Part shown: positions 26,716-37,817 of the stretch, piece after piece | How positions within the stretch are numbered: position 1 is the stretch's first letter | Layout of the letters: each line of letters starts with the position of its first letter | NCBI RefSeq assembly: GCF_008632125.1 | Contig: NZ_VWRN01000022.1 | Coordinates: 117,030 to 181,029 of the forward strand | Origin: Cupriavidus cauae | GTDB taxonomy: Bacteria > Pseudomonadota > Gammaproteobacteria > Burkholderiales > Burkholderiaceae | DNA: 64,000 bases | Direction: 5' to 3' | Position numbers and translations under genes: made by a program | The notes under the pieces: model-generated | Told to the model about the DNA's origin: nothing | The model's database searches: none | What the model saw: the letters and a program-made list of their open reading frames with translations, nothing else

Positions 26716-27696
26716 TTACTTCTCCAGGCCTGCGGGCGGCCAGTTCTCGAGCTTCATGCCGAGCGTCAGGCCACGCGAAGCGAGGACTTCCTTGATCTCG
26801 TTAAGCGACTTGCGACCCAGGTTCGGGGTCTTCAGCAGCTCGTTCTCGGTACGCTGGATCAGGTCGCCGATGTAGTAGATGTTCTCGGCCTTCAGGCAGT
26901 TGGCCGAGCGCACCGTCAGCTCCAGGTCGTCGACCGGACGCAGCAGGATCGGATCGATCTGCGGCGCGCGGCTCGAAGCGGCTTCCGCCGACGACTCGGT
27001 GCCTTCCAGCGCGGCGAACACGGACAGCTGGTCGACCAGGATGCGGGCCGATTGACGGATCGCTTCCTCGGGCGAGATCACGCCGTCGGTTTCGATGTTC
27101 ATCACCAGCTTGTCCAGGTCGGTACGCTGCTCGACACGGGCCGACTCGACCGCGTACGAGACGCGGCGCACCGGCGAGAACGAGGCGTCCAGCACGATGC
27201 GGCCGATCACCTTGTTCGACTCGTCGCCGAACTTGCGAACGTTGCCCGGCACATAGCCGCGGCCCTGTTCGACCTTGATCTGCATGTCCAGCTTGCCGCC
27301 GGCCGACAGATGGGCGATCACGTGGCCGGGATTGATGATCTCGACATCGTGCGGCAGCTCGATATCGGCGGCCGTCACCACGCCTTCGCCTTCCTTGCGC
27401 AGCGACACCGTGACTTCGTCGCGGTTGTGCAGCTTGAAGACGACGCCCTTCAGGTTCAGCAGCAGGTTGACGACGTCTTCCTGCACGCCGTCGATGGTGG
27501 AATATTCGTGGACCACCCCAGCGATCGTCACTTCGGTCGGGGCATAGCCGACCATCGACGACAGCAGCACGCGACGCAGGGCGTTACCGAGCGTATGGCC
27601 GTAGCCGCGCTCGAACGGCTCCATCACGACTTTGGCGTGATGATCGCCCAGCGGCTCGACGGCGATGATTTTTGGCTTGAGGAGTGCTGTTTGCAT
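26716..27696 (-). CDS. rpoA: RNA polymerase alpha subunit
   Basis: 326 residues. The N-terminal dimerisation/assembly domain (e.g. [23 protein letters not shown]) is joined by a flexible linker to the C-terminal domain ([49 protein letters not shown] region) that contacts UP elements and activators. It lies after rpsD, but a terminator-like hairpin stands between the two. Confidence 0.99.
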   Translation of the reverse strand: MQTALLKPKIIAVEPLGDHHAKVVMEPFERGYGHTLGNALRRVLLSSMVGYAPTEVTIAGVVHEYSTIDGVQEDVVNLLLNLKGVVFKLHNRDEVTVSLRKEGEGVVTAADIELPHDVEIINPGHVIAHLSAGGKLDMQIKVEQGRGYVPGNVRKFGDESNKVIGRIVLDASFSPVRRVSYAVESARVEQRTDLDKLVMNIETDGVISPEEAIRQSARILVDQLSVFAALEGTESSAEAASSRAPQIDPILLRPVDDLELTVRSANCLKAENIYYIGDLIQRTENELLKTPNLGRKSLNEIKEVLASRGLTLGMKLENWPPAGLEK

Positions 27697-27757
27697 TAGG
27701 TTGTCCTTTTCAATACCCTCGGCTCGTTACACCGATAAGGCTGAGTTCTGGAACCCG

Positions 27758-27779
27758 AAAAAACCCATCGTACGATGGG
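27758..27779 (-). terminator. Terminator-like hairpin between rpsD and rpoA
   Basis: The 16-base perfect palindrome around CCCATCG/CGATGGG is followed on the minus strand by six Ts, the shape of an intrinsic terminator. It lies about 60 bases upstream of the rpoA start, inside what is normally one operon, so it probably attenuates rather than fully stops. Confidence 0.7.
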
Positions 27780-27784
27780 CAATA

Positions 27785-27812
27785 AGCCCGGCGCGCCGAA
27801 GCGCGCCGGGCT
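27785..27812 (-). promoter_or_regulatory. GC-rich hairpin in the rpsD-rpoA leader
   Basis: Near-perfect stem AGCCCGGCGCGC/GCGCGCCGGGCT with a very small loop, directly upstream (in transcription) of the T-tailed palindrome at 27758. Likely an RNA-processing or stability element; function inferred only from shape. Confidence 0.5.
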
Positions 27813-27874
27813 GAAGATGGAGCTCGACGAGAAATCGCAAGCCGCGGCCGTTGTAGGCGAACGGGTCCGGGCGA

Positions 27875-28498
27875 TTAACGCGAATACAATTCGACGATCA
27901 GGCTCTCGTTGATGTCGCCCGAGATATCGGCGCGATCCGGCACTTGCTTGAACGTGCCTTCGAACTTCTTGGCATCGACGGCCACCCAGCTCGGGAAACC
28001 CGACTGCTCGGCCAGCGACAGCGACTCGGCGATACGAGCCTGCTTCTTGGCCTGTTCGCGGATCGACACCACGTCACCGACCTTGATCTGCGCCGACGGC
28101 ACGTTCAGGGTCTGGCCGTTGACCAGGATCGCCTTGTGCGACACCAGCTGGCGCGCTTCGGCACGGGTCGAGCCGAAGCCCATCCGGTACACGACGTTGT
28201 CCAGGCGGGTTTCCAGCAGCTGGAGCAGGTTTTCGCCGGTATTGCCCTTGCGGCGGTCGGCCTCGGCAAAGTAGCGGCGGAACTGGCGCTCGAGCACGCC
28301 GTAGATGCGCTTGACCTTCTGCTTTTCACGCAGCTGGGTGCCGTAGTCGGAGGTACGGGCGCCCGAGGTACGGCCGTGCTGGCCCGGCTTGCTGTCCAGC
28401 TTGCACTTGTCGGCGAGCGAGCGGCGCGCGCTCTTCAGGAACAGGTCGGTGCCTTCACGGCGGGAAAGTTTGGCCTTCGGGCCGGTATAACGTGCCAC
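27875..28498 (-). CDS. rpsD: 30S ribosomal protein S4
   Basis: Primary 16S rRNA-binding protein and, in enteric bacteria, translational repressor of the alpha operon. 207 residues with [15 protein letters not shown] at the N-terminus, the S4 RNA-binding domain ([26 protein letters not shown]) and the C-terminal VELYSR. Gap of 283 bases upstream to rpsK contains a hairpin and a candidate promoter. Confidence 0.99.
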   Translation of the reverse strand: MARYTGPKAKLSRREGTDLFLKSARRSLADKCKLDSKPGQHGRTSGARTSDYGTQLREKQKVKRIYGVLERQFRRYFAEADRRKGNTGENLLQLLETRLDNVVYRMGFGSTRAEARQLVSHKAILVNGQTLNVPSAQIKVGDVVSIREQAKKQARIAESLSLAEQSGFPSWVAVDAKKFEGTFKQVPDRADISGDINESLIVELYSR

Positions 28499-28711
28499 TT
28501 TATCTTCCTTACTGATTCGATCGCGGCGCCAGGATCGACGCGCCGCGAGTCCGCCTGCTGCATCCGCCTTGAGGGGCGGTGACGGCGAACGGTGGGCTTA
28601 TCCAACGCGCGCGGCCGAACGGCTGCGCGCCACACAATGAATTCGCACGGAATTCCGACGATCTGTCCGGCAGCAGCCGCTGGCGCGGATGCCTCGCCGA
28701 CAAAACGCGGC

Positions 28712-28720
28712 ATTCTATCA
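28712..28720 (-). promoter_or_regulatory. Candidate extended -10 promoter for rpsD
   Basis: TGATAGAAT on the minus strand (TG then TAGAAT) in a locally T-rich patch of the rpsK-rpsD gap. No good -35. It may give rpsD-rpoA-rplQ extra transcription. Confidence 0.45.
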
Positions 28721-28734
28721 CAACAAGAACGACA

Positions 28735-28766
28735 GGACCCGCGCCCGGAAAATCCGACGCGGGTCC
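28735..28766 (-). terminator. Hairpin after rpsK
   Basis: Nine-base stem GGACCCGCG/CGCGGGTCC directly after the rpsK stop, followed by a T-rich but interrupted stretch. Could be a weak terminator or processing hairpin. Confidence 0.45.
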
Positions 28767-28781
28767 GGCGATGCCTGGCGC

Positions 28782-29183
28782 TTAGATACGGCGGCGCTTC
28801 GGCGGACGGCAGCCGTTGTGCGGCACCGGCGTGACGTCTTCGATCACGGCGATCTTGATGCCCAGCGCGTTCAGCGCGCGCACAGCCGATTCACGGCCCG
28901 GGCCCGGGCCCTTGATGCGCACTTCCAGGTTCTTGATGCCCTGGTCTTGCGCGACGCGGCCGGCGTTCTCGGCAGCAACCTGGGCTGCGAACGGGGTCGA
29001 CTTGCGCGAACCCTTGAAGCCCTGGCCACCCGAGGTCGCCCACGACAGGGCATTGCCCTGACGGTCGGTGATCGTGATGATCGTGTTGTTGAACGAGGCG
29101 TGGACGTGCGCGATGCCGTCGGCGACGTTCTTCTTGACCTTCTTACGCGCGCGCTGGGCGGCGTTGTTCGGACCTTTTGCCAT
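28782..29183 (-). CDS. rpsK: 30S ribosomal protein S11
   Basis: Platform protein of the 30S subunit near the mRNA exit. 133 residues with [32 protein letters not shown] and the C-terminal [18 protein letters not shown], both strongly conserved. It begins 25 bases after rpsM ends. Confidence 0.99.
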   Translation of the reverse strand: MAKGPNNAAQRARKKVKKNVADGIAHVHASFNNTIITITDRQGNALSWATSGGQGFKGSRKSTPFAAQVAAENAGRVAQDQGIKNLEVRIKGPGPGRESAVRALNALGIKIAVIEDVTPVPHNGCRPPKRRRI

Positions 29184-29208
29184 TAGTTATCTTCCTCTGC
29201 CTTGGGCG

Positions 29209-29574
<366 letters not shown>

Positions 29575-29593
29575 TCGTCAATCCTCTTTACGA

Positions 29594-29710
29594 TTAGCCT
29601 TGGCGTTGCTTGTGGCGGGGATCCGACGAGCAGATCACGCGCACGACACCGTTGCGCTTGATAACTTTGCAGTTGCGGCAAATGCGCTTAACAGAAGCCA
29701 GCACTTTCAT
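29594..29710 (-). CDS. rpmJ: 50S ribosomal protein L36 (zinc-binding form)
   Basis: A 38-residue gene too short for many ORF finders. The ATG at 29710 reads [20 protein letters not shown] and ends PRHKQRQG before TAA at 29594. The zinc ligands Cys11, Cys14, Cys27 and His33 are all present, so this is the C+ form. Between infA and rpsM, the usual place. Confidence 0.97.
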   Translation of the reverse strand: MKVLASVKRICRNCKVIKRNGVVRVICSSDPRHKQRQG

Positions 29711-29742
29711 GATTTTCCTCTTCCTTCAATTCCTGTTTCGGC

Positions 29743-29961
29743 TCACTTCGTCCGGAAGACGATGCGCGCGCGTGACAGATCGTATGGCGTCAATTCGACC
29801 GTAACTTTGTCCCCCGGCAGGATGCGGATGTAGTGCATCCGCATCTTCCCGGAGATATGGCCCAGTACGACATGGCCATTTTCCAGCTTCACCCTGAAGG
29901 TCGCATTGGGCAGGTTTTCGATTACCTCACCCTGCATCTGGATGACGTCGTCTTTAGCCAT
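29743..29961 (-). CDS. infA: Translation initiation factor IF-1
   Basis: 72-residue OB-fold protein that binds the 30S A site during initiation ([20 protein letters not shown], then [16 protein letters not shown]). It follows secY by 22 bases. Betaproteobacteria often carry a second infA elsewhere; only this copy is seen here. Confidence 0.98.
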   Translation of the reverse strand: MAKDDVIQMQGEVIENLPNATFRVKLENGHVVLGHISGKMRMHYIRILPGDKVTVELTPYDLSRARIVFRTK

Positions 29962-29983
29962 ACCTAGCCTGTCCTGACCCGGC

Positions 29984-31327
29984 TCAGCGCAAAGTCAGGT
30001 TACCTTTGAAATTGGCCTTCTTCAGCAACGACTCGTACTGCTGCGACATGACATAGGACTGAACCTGGGCCATGAAGTCCATCGTGACGACCACGATGAT
30101 CAGTAGCGAAGTTCCGCCGAAATAGAACGGCACGTTCCAGCGCAGCACCAGGAATTCCGGCAACAGGCAGACCAGTGTGATGTAGATCGCACCAGCCAGC
30201 GTCAGTCGCACCAGAATCTTGTCGATATAGCGCGTCGTCTGCTCGCCAGGACGGATGCCCGGAATGAAGGCACCGCTTTTCTTCAGGTTGTCCGCGACTT
30301 CCCGGCTGTTGTACACCAACGCCGTATAGAAGAAGCAGAAGAACACGATTGCCGCAGCATAGAGCAGGATGTACACCGGTTGGCCGGGCGACAGGGTCGC
30401 GGCCAGGTCCTTGATGAACCTGCCCACGGCGCCGGTCGAATCCGACGTGAACCAGCCCGCGATCGTCGCCGGGAACAGGATGATCGACGATGCGAAGATC
30501 GGCGGAATCACCCCTGCCATGTTCAGCTTCAGCGGCAGGTGCGACGACTGGCCGCCGTACACCTTGTTGCCGACCTGACGCTTGGCATAGTTCACCAGGA
30601 TCTTGCGCTGGCCGCGTTCGACGAACACCACCGCGAACGTCACCGCGATCACGATCGCCACGATGAAGATCGCCGCGATGATGCTCATCGAGCCGGTACG
30701 AACCAGTTCGAACAGCCCGCCGATCGCATTGGGCAAGCCCGCCGCGATACCGCCGAAGATGATGATCGAGATGCCGTTGCCCAGTCCGCGCTCGGTGATC
30801 TGCTCACCCAGCCACATCAGGAACATCGTGCCGGTCACCAGCGTGATCACCGCGGTAGCGCGGAACATCATGCCGGGGTCGATCACCAGGCCCGGTTGCG
30901 ACTCGAGCGCGACCGCGATCGAGAACGCCTGGAAGGTCGCCAGCAGCACGGTCCCGTAACGGGTGTACTGGGTGATCTTCCGCTGTCCGGCCTGCCCTTC
31001 CTTCTTCAGCGATTCCAGCTGCGGCAGCACGATCGTCAGCAACTGCATGATGATCGACGCCGAGATGTACGGCATGATGCCGAGCGCGAACACGGTGAAG
31101 CGCGACAGCGCGCCTCCCGAGAACAGGTTGAACATCCCGAGGATGCCACCCGACTGACTCTGGAACAGCTGCGCCAGTTGCTCCGGATCGATTCCCGGCA
31201 CCGGAATATGCGCACCGATGCGGTAGACGATCAGGGCCAGCACCAGGAACATCAGCCGGCGCTTGAGATCGCCGTACTTCGCCGTGTTCCTGGCCTGTGC
31301 GCTTGCATTGGGTTTCGCCGTGGCCAA
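29984..31327 (-). CDS. secY: Protein translocase subunit SecY
   Basis: Central channel of the Sec translocon in the inner membrane. 447 residues with ten predicted transmembrane helices. The early segment [16 protein letters not shown], the plug region near [27 protein letters not shown] and the cytoplasmic loops are typical. Downstream of rplO, as in the spc operon. Confidence 0.99.
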   Translation of the reverse strand: MATAKPNASAQARNTAKYGDLKRRLMFLVLALIVYRIGAHIPVPGIDPEQLAQLFQSQSGGILGMFNLFSGGALSRFTVFALGIMPYISASIIMQLLTIVLPQLESLKKEGQAGQRKITQYTRYGTVLLATFQAFSIAVALESQPGLVIDPGMMFRATAVITLVTGTMFLMWLGEQITERGLGNGISIIIFGGIAAGLPNAIGGLFELVRTGSMSIIAAIFIVAIVIAVTFAVVFVERGQRKILVNYAKRQVGNKVYGGQSSHLPLKLNMAGVIPPIFASSIILFPATIAGWFTSDSTGAVGRFIKDLAATLSPGQPVYILLYAAAIVFFCFFYTALVYNSREVADNLKKSGAFIPGIRPGEQTTRYIDKILVRLTLAGAIYITLVCLLPEFLVLRWNVPFYFGGTSLLIIVVVTMDFMAQVQSYVMSQQYESLLKKANFKGNLTLR

Positions 31328-31373
31328 ACGATGCTCCGACTTGTGACTCGCCTATGCTGCGAAATCTGCTTAC

Positions 31374-31808
31374 TTACTCCGCGATCTGACCGCCCGCGGC
31401 TTCGATCGCTGCCTTGGCGCCAGCGGTGGCGCCCAGACCCTTGATCGTCACCTTGCGGGTCAGCTCGCCGGCCTTGATGACCTTGGCGCTCTTGACCAGG
31501 TCGCTGACCAGACCGGCCTGCTTCAGAACCAGCAGGTCGACTTCGGCCGCTTCCAGGCGCTCCAGATCACGCAGCGTGACTTCGGCGGTGAACGCCTTGG
31601 TCAGCGACGTGAAGCCGCGCTTCGGCAGACGACGGTACAGCGGCATCTGGCCGCCTTCGAAGCCCACCTTGTGGAAGCCGCCCGAACGCGACTTCTGACC
31701 CTTGTGACCGCGACCGGCGGTCTTGCCCAGGCCGGAGCCGATACCGCGGCCGACGCGACGCTTGGCGTGCTTCGAACCGGCGGCCGGTTTCAGGTTGTTC
31801 AGTTGCAT
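31374..31808 (-). CDS. rplO: 50S ribosomal protein L15
   Basis: 144 residues from the ATG at 31808 ([22 protein letters not shown]). The Gly-rich [21 protein letters not shown] extension that penetrates 23S rRNA is evident. The longer open frame reaches back into rpmD and is not used. Confidence 0.98.
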   Translation of the reverse strand: MQLNNLKPAAGSKHAKRRVGRGIGSGLGKTAGRGHKGQKSRSGGFHKVGFEGGQMPLYRRLPKRGFTSLTKAFTAEVTLRDLERLEAAEVDLLVLKQAGLVSDLVKSAKVIKAGELTRKVTIKGLGATAGAKAAIEAAGGQIAE

Positions 31809-31840
31809 ATTGCTCTCCATATCCCGATCTTGGTCCAGGC

Positions 31841-32023
31841 TCAGCCGATGACCTTCACCAGGTACGAGACCTTGTTGATCATGCCGCGCACGGCCGGCGT
31901 ATCCTGCAGTTCCGACACCGAGTTGAGGCGGCGCAGGCCAAGACCACGAACGGTGGCGCGATGATCCTCGCGCGTGCCGATCAGGCTGCGCACGAGTTGC
32001 ACTTTTACGGTTTTCTGCGACAT
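31841..32023 (-). CDS. rpmD: 50S ribosomal protein L30
   Basis: 60 residues from the ATG at 32023 ([17 protein letters not shown]), with AGGTG seven bases upstream. An in-frame GTG three codons earlier lacks a suitable binding site. Ends [13 protein letters not shown]. Confidence 0.97.
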   Translation of the reverse strand: MSQKTVKVQLVRSLIGTREDHRATVRGLGLRRLNSVSELQDTPAVRGMINKVSYLVKVIG

Positions 32024-32037
32024 TTCGTTCACCTGCC

Positions 32038-32556
32038 TTAACCGAGGATGTCTTCGACAGACTTGCCACGCTTGGCGGCGATTTCGCCCGGCGTGCTCAT
32101 CTTCTGCAGACCGTCCAGCGTGGCGCGAACCATGTTGTACGGGTTGGTCGAGCCGTGCGACTTGGTGACCACGTTGGTCACGCCCATCACCTCGAAGATC
32201 GCGCGCATCGGGCCGCCGGCGATCACGCCGGTACCTTCCTTCGCCGGCATCATCAGCACCTTGGCGGCGCCGTGCTTGCCAACGACTTCGTGCTGCAGCG
32301 TGCCGTTCTTCAGCGGGACCTTGACCATCTTGCGACGGGCTTCGTCCATTGCCTTCTGCACGGCCACCGGCACTTCCTTCGCCTTGCCCTTGCCCATGCC
32401 GATGCGGCCATCGCCGTCACCGACCACGGTCAGCGCAGCGAAACCGAGGATCCGGCCGCCCTTCACCACCTTGGTGACGCGGTTGACCGAGATCATCTTC
32501 TCGCGGAGGCCGTCGTCGCGTTCGTCCTGCTGGACTTTTGCTTGCATCTTTGCCAT
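32038..32556 (-). CDS. rpsE: 30S ribosomal protein S5
   Basis: 172 residues. The N-terminal double-stranded RNA-binding-like domain ([31 protein letters not shown]) and the C-terminal domain ([22 protein letters not shown]) are intact. Involved in decoding accuracy. Confidence 0.99.
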   Translation of the reverse strand: MAKMQAKVQQDERDDGLREKMISVNRVTKVVKGGRILGFAALTVVGDGDGRIGMGKGKAKEVPVAVQKAMDEARRKMVKVPLKNGTLQHEVVGKHGAAKVLMMPAKEGTGVIAGGPMRAIFEVMGVTNVVTKSHGSTNPYNMVRATLDGLQKMSTPGEIAAKRGKSVEDILG

Positions 32557-32576
32557 GACGTATCTCTCTTAAGCGC

Positions 32577-32933
32577 TTAGAACTTGAGGCCGGCTTCGCG
32601 GGCAGCGTCAGCCAGGGCCTTCACGCGACCGTGGAAGCGGAAGCCGGCGCGATCGAACGCGACGGTTTCCACGCCGGCAGCCTTCGCCTTCTCGGCGATG
32701 CGCTTGCCGACCACGGTGGCAGCAGCGGTGGTGGCACCGCTGCCGGCCAGTTCCTTGCGCACTTCTGCTTCGACGGTCGAAGCCGACGCCACCACCTGGG
32801 TGCCGCACGGCGAGTAGACCTGAGCGTAAATATGCGTATTCGTACGGAACACAGTCAGACGATTGACCTTCAGCTCGGCAATCTTGGCGCGGGTCTGACG
32901 TGCACGGCGCAAACGAGCGTCTTTCTTGTTCAT
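32577..32933 (-). CDS. rplR: 50S ribosomal protein L18
   Basis: 5S rRNA-binding protein, 118 residues from the ATG at 32933 ([18 protein letters not shown]), ending [19 protein letters not shown]. An adjacent upstream ATG would add one Met only. Confidence 0.98.
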   Translation of the reverse strand: MNKKDARLRRARQTRAKIAELKVNRLTVFRTNTHIYAQVYSPCGTQVVASASTVEAEVRKELAGSGATTAAATVVGKRIAEKAKAAGVETVAFDRAGFRFHGRVKALADAAREAGLKF

Positions 32934-32944
32934 CACTGCACCCC

Positions 32945-33478
32945 TTACTTCTTCTTGGTTTCCTTCAGGATGACGCGCTCGTCTGCGTAGCGAACACCCT
33001 TGCCCTTGTAGGGCTCGGGCGGACGGTACGCGCGGACTTCCGCGGCAACCTGACCGACTTTCTGCTTGTCCGCACCCTTGATGATGATCTCGGTCTGCGT
33101 CGGCGTTTCCGCCTTCACGCCTTCCGGCATCTCATGGATCACGTCGTGCGAGAAACCAAGCTGGAGCTTCAGCGCAGCGCCTTGCAGCTGGGCACGATAG
33201 CCCACGCCTACCAGGGTCAGCTTGCGCTCGAAACCGGTGGTCACGCCCTTGACCATATTGGCCACCAGAGCACGCATGGTGCCCTGCAGAGCGTTTGCTT
33301 CGCGCGATTCGTCAGCGGCGGCGAAGGTCAGAGTGTCGTTCTCGACGTTGACCTTGACCAGGCTGTGAATCGGCTGGGACAGCGTACCGAGCGGGCCCTT
33401 GACGGTGAGCACGCCGGCCGCCACATTCACTTCCGCGCCTTTCGGCAGCGCGATGGGAGCCTTACCTACACGGGACAT
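32945..33478 (-). CDS. rplF: 50S ribosomal protein L6
   Basis: 177 residues with two related alpha/beta repeats. The second carries the conserved [14 protein letters not shown] signature near the C-terminus. Starts [17 protein letters not shown]. Confidence 0.99.
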   Translation of the reverse strand: MSRVGKAPIALPKGAEVNVAAGVLTVKGPLGTLSQPIHSLVKVNVENDTLTFAAADESREANALQGTMRALVANMVKGVTTGFERKLTLVGVGYRAQLQGAALKLQLGFSHDVIHEMPEGVKAETPTQTEIIIKGADKQKVGQVAAEVRAYRPPEPYKGKGVRYADERVILKETKKK

Positions 33479-33487
33479 GGTTACTCC

Positions 33488-33883
33488 TTACGCGACGTAG
33501 CAGATGACTTCGCCGCCCACGCCCGTGGCACGTGCCGCGCGATCGGTCATCAGACCCTTGGGGGTCGAGATGATCGCGACGCCCAGGCCGTTCATCACTT
33601 GCGGGATTTCGCTGCGGCCCTTGTACACGCGCAGACCGGGCTTCGACACGCGTTCGATGCGCTCGATCACCGGACGGCCGGCGTAGTACTTCAGACCGAT
33701 GGTCAGTTGTGCCTTGCCGCCTTCCTCGGCGACAGCGTAGTCGTCGATATAGCCTTCGTCCTTCAGGACCTTGGCGATCGCCACTTTCAGCTTCGACGAC
33801 GGCATGACAACCGACGCCTTCTGCACGCCCTGGGCGTTGCGGATGCGCGTCAGCATATCGGCGATAGGATCGCTCATGCTCAT
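33488..33883 (-). CDS. rpsH: 30S ribosomal protein S8
   Basis: 131 residues. Central 16S rRNA-binding protein and, in enterics, repressor of the spc operon. The ATG at 33883 is favoured by AGGAGA six bases upstream; a second ATG two codons in ([16 protein letters not shown]) is possible. C-terminal [11 protein letters not shown] is typical. Confidence 0.98.
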   Translation of the reverse strand: MSMSDPIADMLTRIRNAQGVQKASVVMPSSKLKVAIAKVLKDEGYIDDYAVAEEGGKAQLTIGLKYYAGRPVIERIERVSKPGLRVYKGRSEIPQVMNGLGVAIISTPKGLMTDRAARATGVGGEVICYVA

Positions 33884-33910
33884 ACTGTTTCTCCTGTAGC
33901 CTGTGCGTAA

Positions 33911-34216
33911 TTACCAGCTGGCTTTCGTCAGACCCGGAATTTCGCCCTTGAAGGCGATCTCGCGGATCTTGTTACGCGCCAGGCCAAACTTGCGGAAGGT
34001 ACCGCGGGGACGACCGGTGATCGCGCAGCGATTGCGCTGGCGGGTCGGATTGGCGTTGCGCGGCAGCTGTTGCAGCTCCAGGCGCGCTTCGTAACGCTCT
34101 TCTTCCGACTTCGCTTGGTCGTCGATAATGGCCTTGAGGGCAGCGCGCTTCTCGGCGTACTTCGCCGCGAGCTTCGCGCGCTTCTTCTCACGTTCAATCA
34201 GAGCCAATTTAGCCAC
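33911..34216 (-). CDS. rpsN: 30S ribosomal protein S14 (zinc-independent form)
   Basis: 101 residues, the long form without the CxxC zinc motif. It retains the C-terminal block [26 protein letters not shown] and ends GLTKASW. Confidence 0.98.
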   Translation of the reverse strand: MAKLALIEREKKRAKLAAKYAEKRAALKAIIDDQAKSEEERYEARLELQQLPRNANPTRQRNRCAITGRPRGTFRKFGLARNKIREIAFKGEIPGLTKASW

Positions 34217-34225
34217 GGTTACCCC

Positions 34226-34768
34226 TTAATTGCGGAACGGGAACTTGAATGCGGCGAGGAGCTCCTTGGCTTCCTCGTCATTCTTCGCCGTCGTCGTGAT
34301 GCTGATGTTCAGACCGCGCAGCGCGTCGATCTTGTCGTACTCGATTTCGGGGAAGATGATCTGCTCTTTCACACCGATGTTGTAGTTGCCACGGCCGTCG
34401 AACGACTTGCCGGACACACCACGGAAATCGCGCACGCGCGGCAGGGCCACGGTGACGAAACGGTCGAGGAATTCCCACATCCGTTCGCCACGCAGGGTCA
34501 CCATCGCACCGATGGGATAGCCCTGGCGAATCTTGAAGCCGGCGATGGCCTTGCGGGCCTTCGTCACGACCGGCTTCTGACCAGCGATCTTGGTCAGGTC
34601 GCCCACTGCCAGCTCGATGACCTTCTTGTCATTGATGGCTTCGCCCAGACCCATGTTCAGCGTGATCTTGGTGATGCGGGGCACCTCCATGACCGACTTG
34701 TAGCCGAACTTCTTCATCAGGGCCGGAACGACCTGTTCTTTGTACTGCTCTTGCAGACGTGCTGCCAT
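34226..34768 (-). CDS. rplE: 50S ribosomal protein L5
   Basis: 5S rRNA-binding protein, 180 residues. The ATG at 34768 with AGGAG six bases upstream is chosen over an in-frame TTG two codons earlier. Conserved [17 protein letters not shown] and [20 protein letters not shown] blocks are present. Confidence 0.98.
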   Translation of the reverse strand: MAARLQEQYKEQVVPALMKKFGYKSVMEVPRITKITLNMGLGEAINDKKVIELAVGDLTKIAGQKPVVTKARKAIAGFKIRQGYPIGAMVTLRGERMWEFLDRFVTVALPRVRDFRGVSGKSFDGRGNYNIGVKEQIIFPEIEYDKIDALRGLNISITTTAKNDEEAKELLAAFKFPFRN

Positions 34769-34793
34769 GCTCAACTCCTATCCGTGCCCAGAA

Positions 34794-35102
34794 TCAAGCG
34801 GCGACGACGGCGCCGGTGGTCTTGAGCACGCGCACGCGCTTGCCTTCCACCAGCTTGATGCCGACGCGCGACGGCTTGCCATTGGCATCCACGAGCGCAA
34901 CGTTGGAAATATGCAGGGGCATGACCTTGTCGATCACGCCACCGGTCGTGCCCAGCATCGGGTTCGGACGTGCGTGCTTCTTCGCGACGTTCACGCCCTC
35001 GACGGCGACCTTGTCGCCCAGCACGGCCTGGACCTTGCCGCGCTTGCCCTTGTCCTTGCCGGTCAGGACGATGACCTCGTCGCCTTTGCGAATCTTGTTC
35101 AT
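34794..35102 (-). CDS. rplX: 50S ribosomal protein L24
   Basis: Early-assembly protein with a KOW domain ([19 protein letters not shown]). 102 residues. Nine bases after rplN ends. Confidence 0.98.
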   Translation of the reverse strand: MNKIRKGDEVIVLTGKDKGKRGKVQAVLGDKVAVEGVNVAKKHARPNPMLGTTGGVIDKVMPLHISNVALVDANGKPSRVGIKLVEGKRVRVLKTTGAVVAA

Positions 35103-35111
35103 GGCGGCTCC

Positions 35112-35480
35112 TTACAGCACTTCCGGTGCGAGCGACACGATCTTCATGAAGCGCTCGGTACGGAGTTCACGAGTCACCGGCCCGAAGATACGGGTGCCGA
35201 TCGGCTCGAGCTTGTTGTTCAGCAGGACAGCGGCATTGCCGTCGAACTTGACGAGCGAACCGTCCGCGCGGCGCACGCCCTTGGCGGTGCGAACCACGAC
35301 GGCGTTGTAGATATCGCCCTTCTTCACGCGACCGCGCGGCGCTGCGTCCTTGACGGTCACCTTGATGATGTCGCCTACGCTCGCATAGCGGCGCTTGGAC
35401 CCACCCAGCACTTTGATGCACAGCACTTCGCGCGCACCCGTGTTATCGGCCACTTCGAGCCGGCTTTCTGTCTGAATCAT
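35112..35480 (-). CDS. rplN: 50S ribosomal protein L14
   Basis: 122 residues ([19 protein letters not shown] at the start). First gene after a 291-base gap that carries a strong promoter, so it heads the spc-type transcription unit. Confidence 0.99.
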   Translation of the reverse strand: MIQTESRLEVADNTGAREVLCIKVLGGSKRRYASVGDIIKVTVKDAAPRGRVKKGDIYNAVVVRTAKGVRRADGSLVKFDGNAAVLLNNKLEPIGTRIFGPVTRELRTERFMKIVSLAPEVL

Positions 35481-35720
35481 GGTGTTTGTCTTCCCAACTT
35501 AATCCACCGGGCCCACGAAAAAGGTACGCCCGCCGGTCAGTCTTGGTCCCGTCGGCCACCGGCATTGCGCCAGTCACCGTTTGGGTTGATCAACTTGAAG
35601 TCGGTGTGCCAGGCGGTCTGAACGATGTGACAAGTCAGGAGCCGCTAGGCCTGGGGTTCGCTTTAACGGACCGCCCGGGTGGTGTTACAAGAGACGGCCG
35701 CAATAAAGCGGAAGTCCAGG

Positions 35721-35748
35721 ATTATAGCACATAACCCTGGACCTGCAA
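35721..35748 (-). promoter_or_regulatory. Promoter of the spc-type unit upstream of rplN
   Basis: Minus strand TTGCAG, 16-base spacer, TATAAT, with an extended -10 TGC immediately before TATAAT. Start is expected near 35714, leaving a leader of about 230 bases before rplN. Position matches the E. coli spc promoter between rpsQ and rplN. The flanking CCAGG/CCTGG sequences also form an inverted repeat around the -10. Confidence 0.8.
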
Positions 35749-35771
35749 GTCAACCGAGAACCTGTTGGTTC

Positions 35772-36050
35772 TTAGATGACGCGCGCTGCTTCGACCAGCC
35801 GGGAAACGACCCAGGACTTGGTCCGCGAGATCGGACGGCCTTCCTGGATCTCGACCTTGTCGCCTTCCTTGTACTGGTTGGCTTCGTCATGCGCCTTGTA
35901 CTTCTTCGAGCGCAGCACGTACTTGCCATACAGCGGGTGCTTGACACGGTTTTCGACCAGGACCGTCACGGTCTTGTCCATCTTGTCGCTTACCACGCGG
36001 CCGACCAGGGTACGGCGAAGCGACGATTCCGTTTGTGCAGTTTCAGTCAT
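35772..36050 (-). CDS. rpsQ: 30S ribosomal protein S17
   Basis: 92 residues, OB-fold 16S-binding protein ([21 protein letters not shown]). Its start overlaps the rpmC stop by four bases. Last gene of the S10-type unit. Confidence 0.98.
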   Translation of the reverse strand: MTETAQTESSLRRTLVGRVVSDKMDKTVTVLVENRVKHPLYGKYVLRSKKYKAHDEANQYKEGDKVEIQEGRPISRTKSWVVSRLVEAARVI

Positions 36051-36241
36051 TTCGAGTTCGCCTTTTCGTTCAGCACGGTATGCACCCGCGCGATGTCCTT
36101 GCGCACCTTCTTCAGCTGGCTGGTGTTCTGCAGCTGTTGGGTGGCCTTTTGCATGCGCAGGCTAAATTGGGCCTTCAGGAGCTCGGAGAGCTCTTGGTTC
36201 AGGCCTGCGGCGTCCTTGCCGCGAAGTTCGGATGCTTTCAT
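36047..36241 (-). CDS. rpmC: 50S ribosomal protein L29
   Basis: 64 residues, helical hairpin near the exit tunnel ([37 protein letters not shown]). Overlaps rpsQ by four bases. Confidence 0.98.
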   Translation of the reverse strand: MKASELRGKDAAGLNQELSELLKAQFSLRMQKATQQLQNTSQLKKVRKDIARVHTVLNEKANSK

Positions 36242-36252
36242 CCCTGCTCTCC

Positions 36253-36669
36253 TTACGTCCCGACCTGGCGCACCACGAAATTGGTCGCGATCGGCAGCTT
36301 GGCCGCCGCGAGGCGGAACGCCTCACGCGCCAGCTCTTCGCTCACGCCATCCATTTCGTACAGCATCTTGCCCGGCTGGATTTCAGCCACGTAGTATTCC
36401 GGATTGCCCTTGCCGTTACCCATACGGACTTCGGCGGGCTTCTTCGAGATCGGCTTGTCCGGGAAGATCCGGATCCAGATGCGGCCGCCACGCTTGATGT
36501 GGCGGGTCATCGCACGACGTGCCGACTCGATCTGACGAGCCGTCAGACGGCCACGGCCCATTGCCTTCAGGCCGAATTCGCCGAAAGACACGGCGTTGCC
36601 ACGGGTAGCCTTACCCGTGTTGCGGCCTTTCTGCTCCTTGCGATATTTTCTGCGCTTCGGTTGCAGCAT
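36253..36669 (-). CDS. rplP: 50S ribosomal protein L16
   Basis: 138 residues. [19 protein letters not shown] start and [36 protein letters not shown] core near the A-site. Two bases separate it from rpsC. Confidence 0.99.
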
Positions 36670-36671
36670 CG

Positions 36672-37469
36672 TTATTCTCCACTCTTCGCGTCTGCGCCAG
36701 GCGCAGCGCGGCGACCGGCACCAGCGCCACCGCGGCGGTTGCCACCCGGACGGCCTTCACCGTCACGACGACGACCGTCCGGACGACCCGGGCGACGACG
36801 ACGTTCGTCTTGCGGCTCTTCCACCACCGGCGCGTCGTTGCGGCCGAGGTGATCACCCTTGTAGACCCACACCTTGACACCGATGATGCCGTAGGTGGTT
36901 TCCGCTTCGGAGAAGCCGTAGTCGATGTCGGCACGCAGGGTGTGCAGGGGCACGCGGCCCTCGCGGTACCACTCGGTACGTGCGATTTCGATACCGTTCA
37001 GACGGCCCGAGCTCATGATCTTGATGCCCTGGGCGCCCAGGCGCATCGCGTTCTGCATCGCGCGCTTCATCGCGCGGCGGAACATGATGCGGCGCTCGAG
37101 CTGCTGGGTGATCGAGTCGGCGATCAGCTGAGCATCGGTTTCCGGCTTGCGGATTTCCTCGATGTTCACGTGCACGGGCACGCCCATGCGACGCTGCAGC
37201 TCGGCCTTCAGCAGTTCGATGTCCTCACCCTTCTTGCCGATCACCACGCCCGGACGCGAGCTGTAGATGGTGAGACGGGCATTGCGGGCGGGGCGCTCGA
37301 TGACGACGCGGCCCACCGAAGCGTTCTTGAGCTTCTTCTTCAGAAAGTCGCGAACTTCGATGTCTTCCTTCAGCATGCCGGCGAACTTCGTGTTGTTGGC
37401 GTACCAACGCGAAGCCCAGTTACGGCTGACGGCCAGACGGAAGCCAGTCGGATGAATCTTCTGTCCCAT
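36672..37469 (-). CDS. rpsC: 30S ribosomal protein S3
   Basis: 265 residues. The N-terminal KH domain ([21 protein letters not shown]) and the C-terminal S3 domain ending [13 protein letters not shown] are followed by a ~50-residue Arg/Gly/Asp-rich disordered extension, common in Burkholderiaceae S3. Confidence 0.98.
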
Positions 37470-37478
37470 CGTGACTCC

Positions 37479-37808
37479 TTAGTTGCCGAGCGTCACAGTG
37501 ATGTGACAGGTTTGTTTCTCGATGCGGTTGCCGCGGCCCTTTGCCCGTGCGGTGAAGCGCTTGAGCGAGGTTGCCTTGTCGACGTAGATCGATTTGACCT
37601 TCAGCTCGTCGATGTCGGCGCCTTCGTTGTGCTCGGCGTTGGCGATGGCCGATTCGACCACCTTCTTCACGATCCCGGCGGCCTTCTTCGGGCTGAACGC
37701 CAGGATGTTGAGCGCGCGCTCGATCGGCAGACCACGGATCTGGTCGGCGACCAGGCGCGTCTTCTGGGCGGAGATGCGGGCACCGCGATGAATCGCTTTC
37801 ACTTCCAT
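37479..37808 (-). CDS. rplV: 50S ribosomal protein L22
   Basis: 109 residues. The beta-hairpin that lines the exit tunnel ([19 protein letters not shown]) is intact; changes there give macrolide resistance in other species and none of the known deletions is evident. Confidence 0.98.
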   Translation of the reverse strand: MEVKAIHRGARISAQKTRLVADQIRGLPIERALNILAFSPKKAAGIVKKVVESAIANAEHNEGADIDELKVKSIYVDKATSLKRFTARAKGRGNRIEKQTCHITVTLGN

Positions 37809-37817
37809 GATGGCACC

